5,646 nt of DNA, taken from positions 1 to 5,646 of the forward strand of contig JASLGB010000035.1 of assembly GCA_030150315.1 (NCBI GenBank), given 5' to 3'. Of this stretch, positions 5,570 through 5,646 are shown piece by piece. This stretch comes from Dokdonella sp. (GTDB lineage Bacteria > Pseudomonadota > Gammaproteobacteria > Xanthomonadales > Rhodanobacteraceae). Positions within the stretch are counted from its first letter, which is position 1. Each line of letters begins with the position of its first letter. The notes beneath the pieces are model-generated. The model did no database searches and was not told the DNA's origin. It saw nothing but the letters and a program-made list of their open reading frames with translations. A program made the translations under genes and the position numbers.

Positions 5570-5646
5570 ATTCGTCCAGACATTTCATGCCGAGCCGCCC
5601 TCGCTCAGGCGACGCCGCGGCAAACCGCTCATGCGCAGGCTGAAGG

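Noticed and set aside
5568..5646. Two minus-strand frames are open from the right edge, one ending at TGA 5587-5585 and one at TGA 5570-5568; either could be the tail of an upstream gene.
   Set aside because: Each is under 27 codons with no recognisable motif, and the two cannot be told apart without sequence beyond the window.

Overview
The window is GC-rich and densely coding. Every gene I can support lies on the minus strand, so transcription runs from high to low coordinates. The GC content, the TrpE sequence, the metN-metI-metQ order and a secreted protein ending in a 'DELFADGFDGD' tail suggest a gammaproteobacterium of the Xanthomonadales/Lysobacterales (Dokdonella or Rhodanobacter-like). 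That placement is inference from family resemblance; no 16S or other marker is present.

Layout in order of transcription. (1) 5557-4499: a secreted, Asp-box (BNR/sialidase-fold) beta-propeller protein of unknown function, with a GTG start, a good Shine-Dalgarno sequence and a signal peptide. (2) 4498-4445: a 54-nt gap containing three 15-bp tandem repeats and a strong -10-like hexamer placed six bases before the metN ATG. (3) 4444-1912: a complete methionine ABC importer, metN (ATPase with C-terminal NIL domain), metI (permease) and metQ (substrate-binding protein). metN and metI overlap by one base (TGATG). metI and metQ are separated by 97 nt holding two small hairpins. (4) 1905-1871: a 15-bp perfect hairpin just after metQ, probably ending the met transcript although it has no U-tract. 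(5) 1851-1757: a region of nested inverted repeats and a candidate promoter. (6) 1726-251: trpE, the large subunit of anthranilate synthase. (7) 250-79: a short gap with two interleaved GC-rich inverted repeats. (8) 78-1: the start of a further gene leaving the window, possibly globin-like.

The three Met genes form one functional unit. MetQ captures methionine in the periplasm, MetI carries it across the inner membrane, and MetN hydrolyses ATP and probably senses internal methionine through its NIL domain. trpE is a separate unit for the first committed step of tryptophan synthesis; its partner trpG is not within the 250 nt downstream. I found no tRNA, rRNA, CRISPR array, insertion sequence or phage gene. 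The window is mostly ordinary housekeeping. The least ordinary signals are the iterated repeats and apparent leaderless promoter at metN, a MetQ with no lipidation cysteine, and the structured DNA around trpE.
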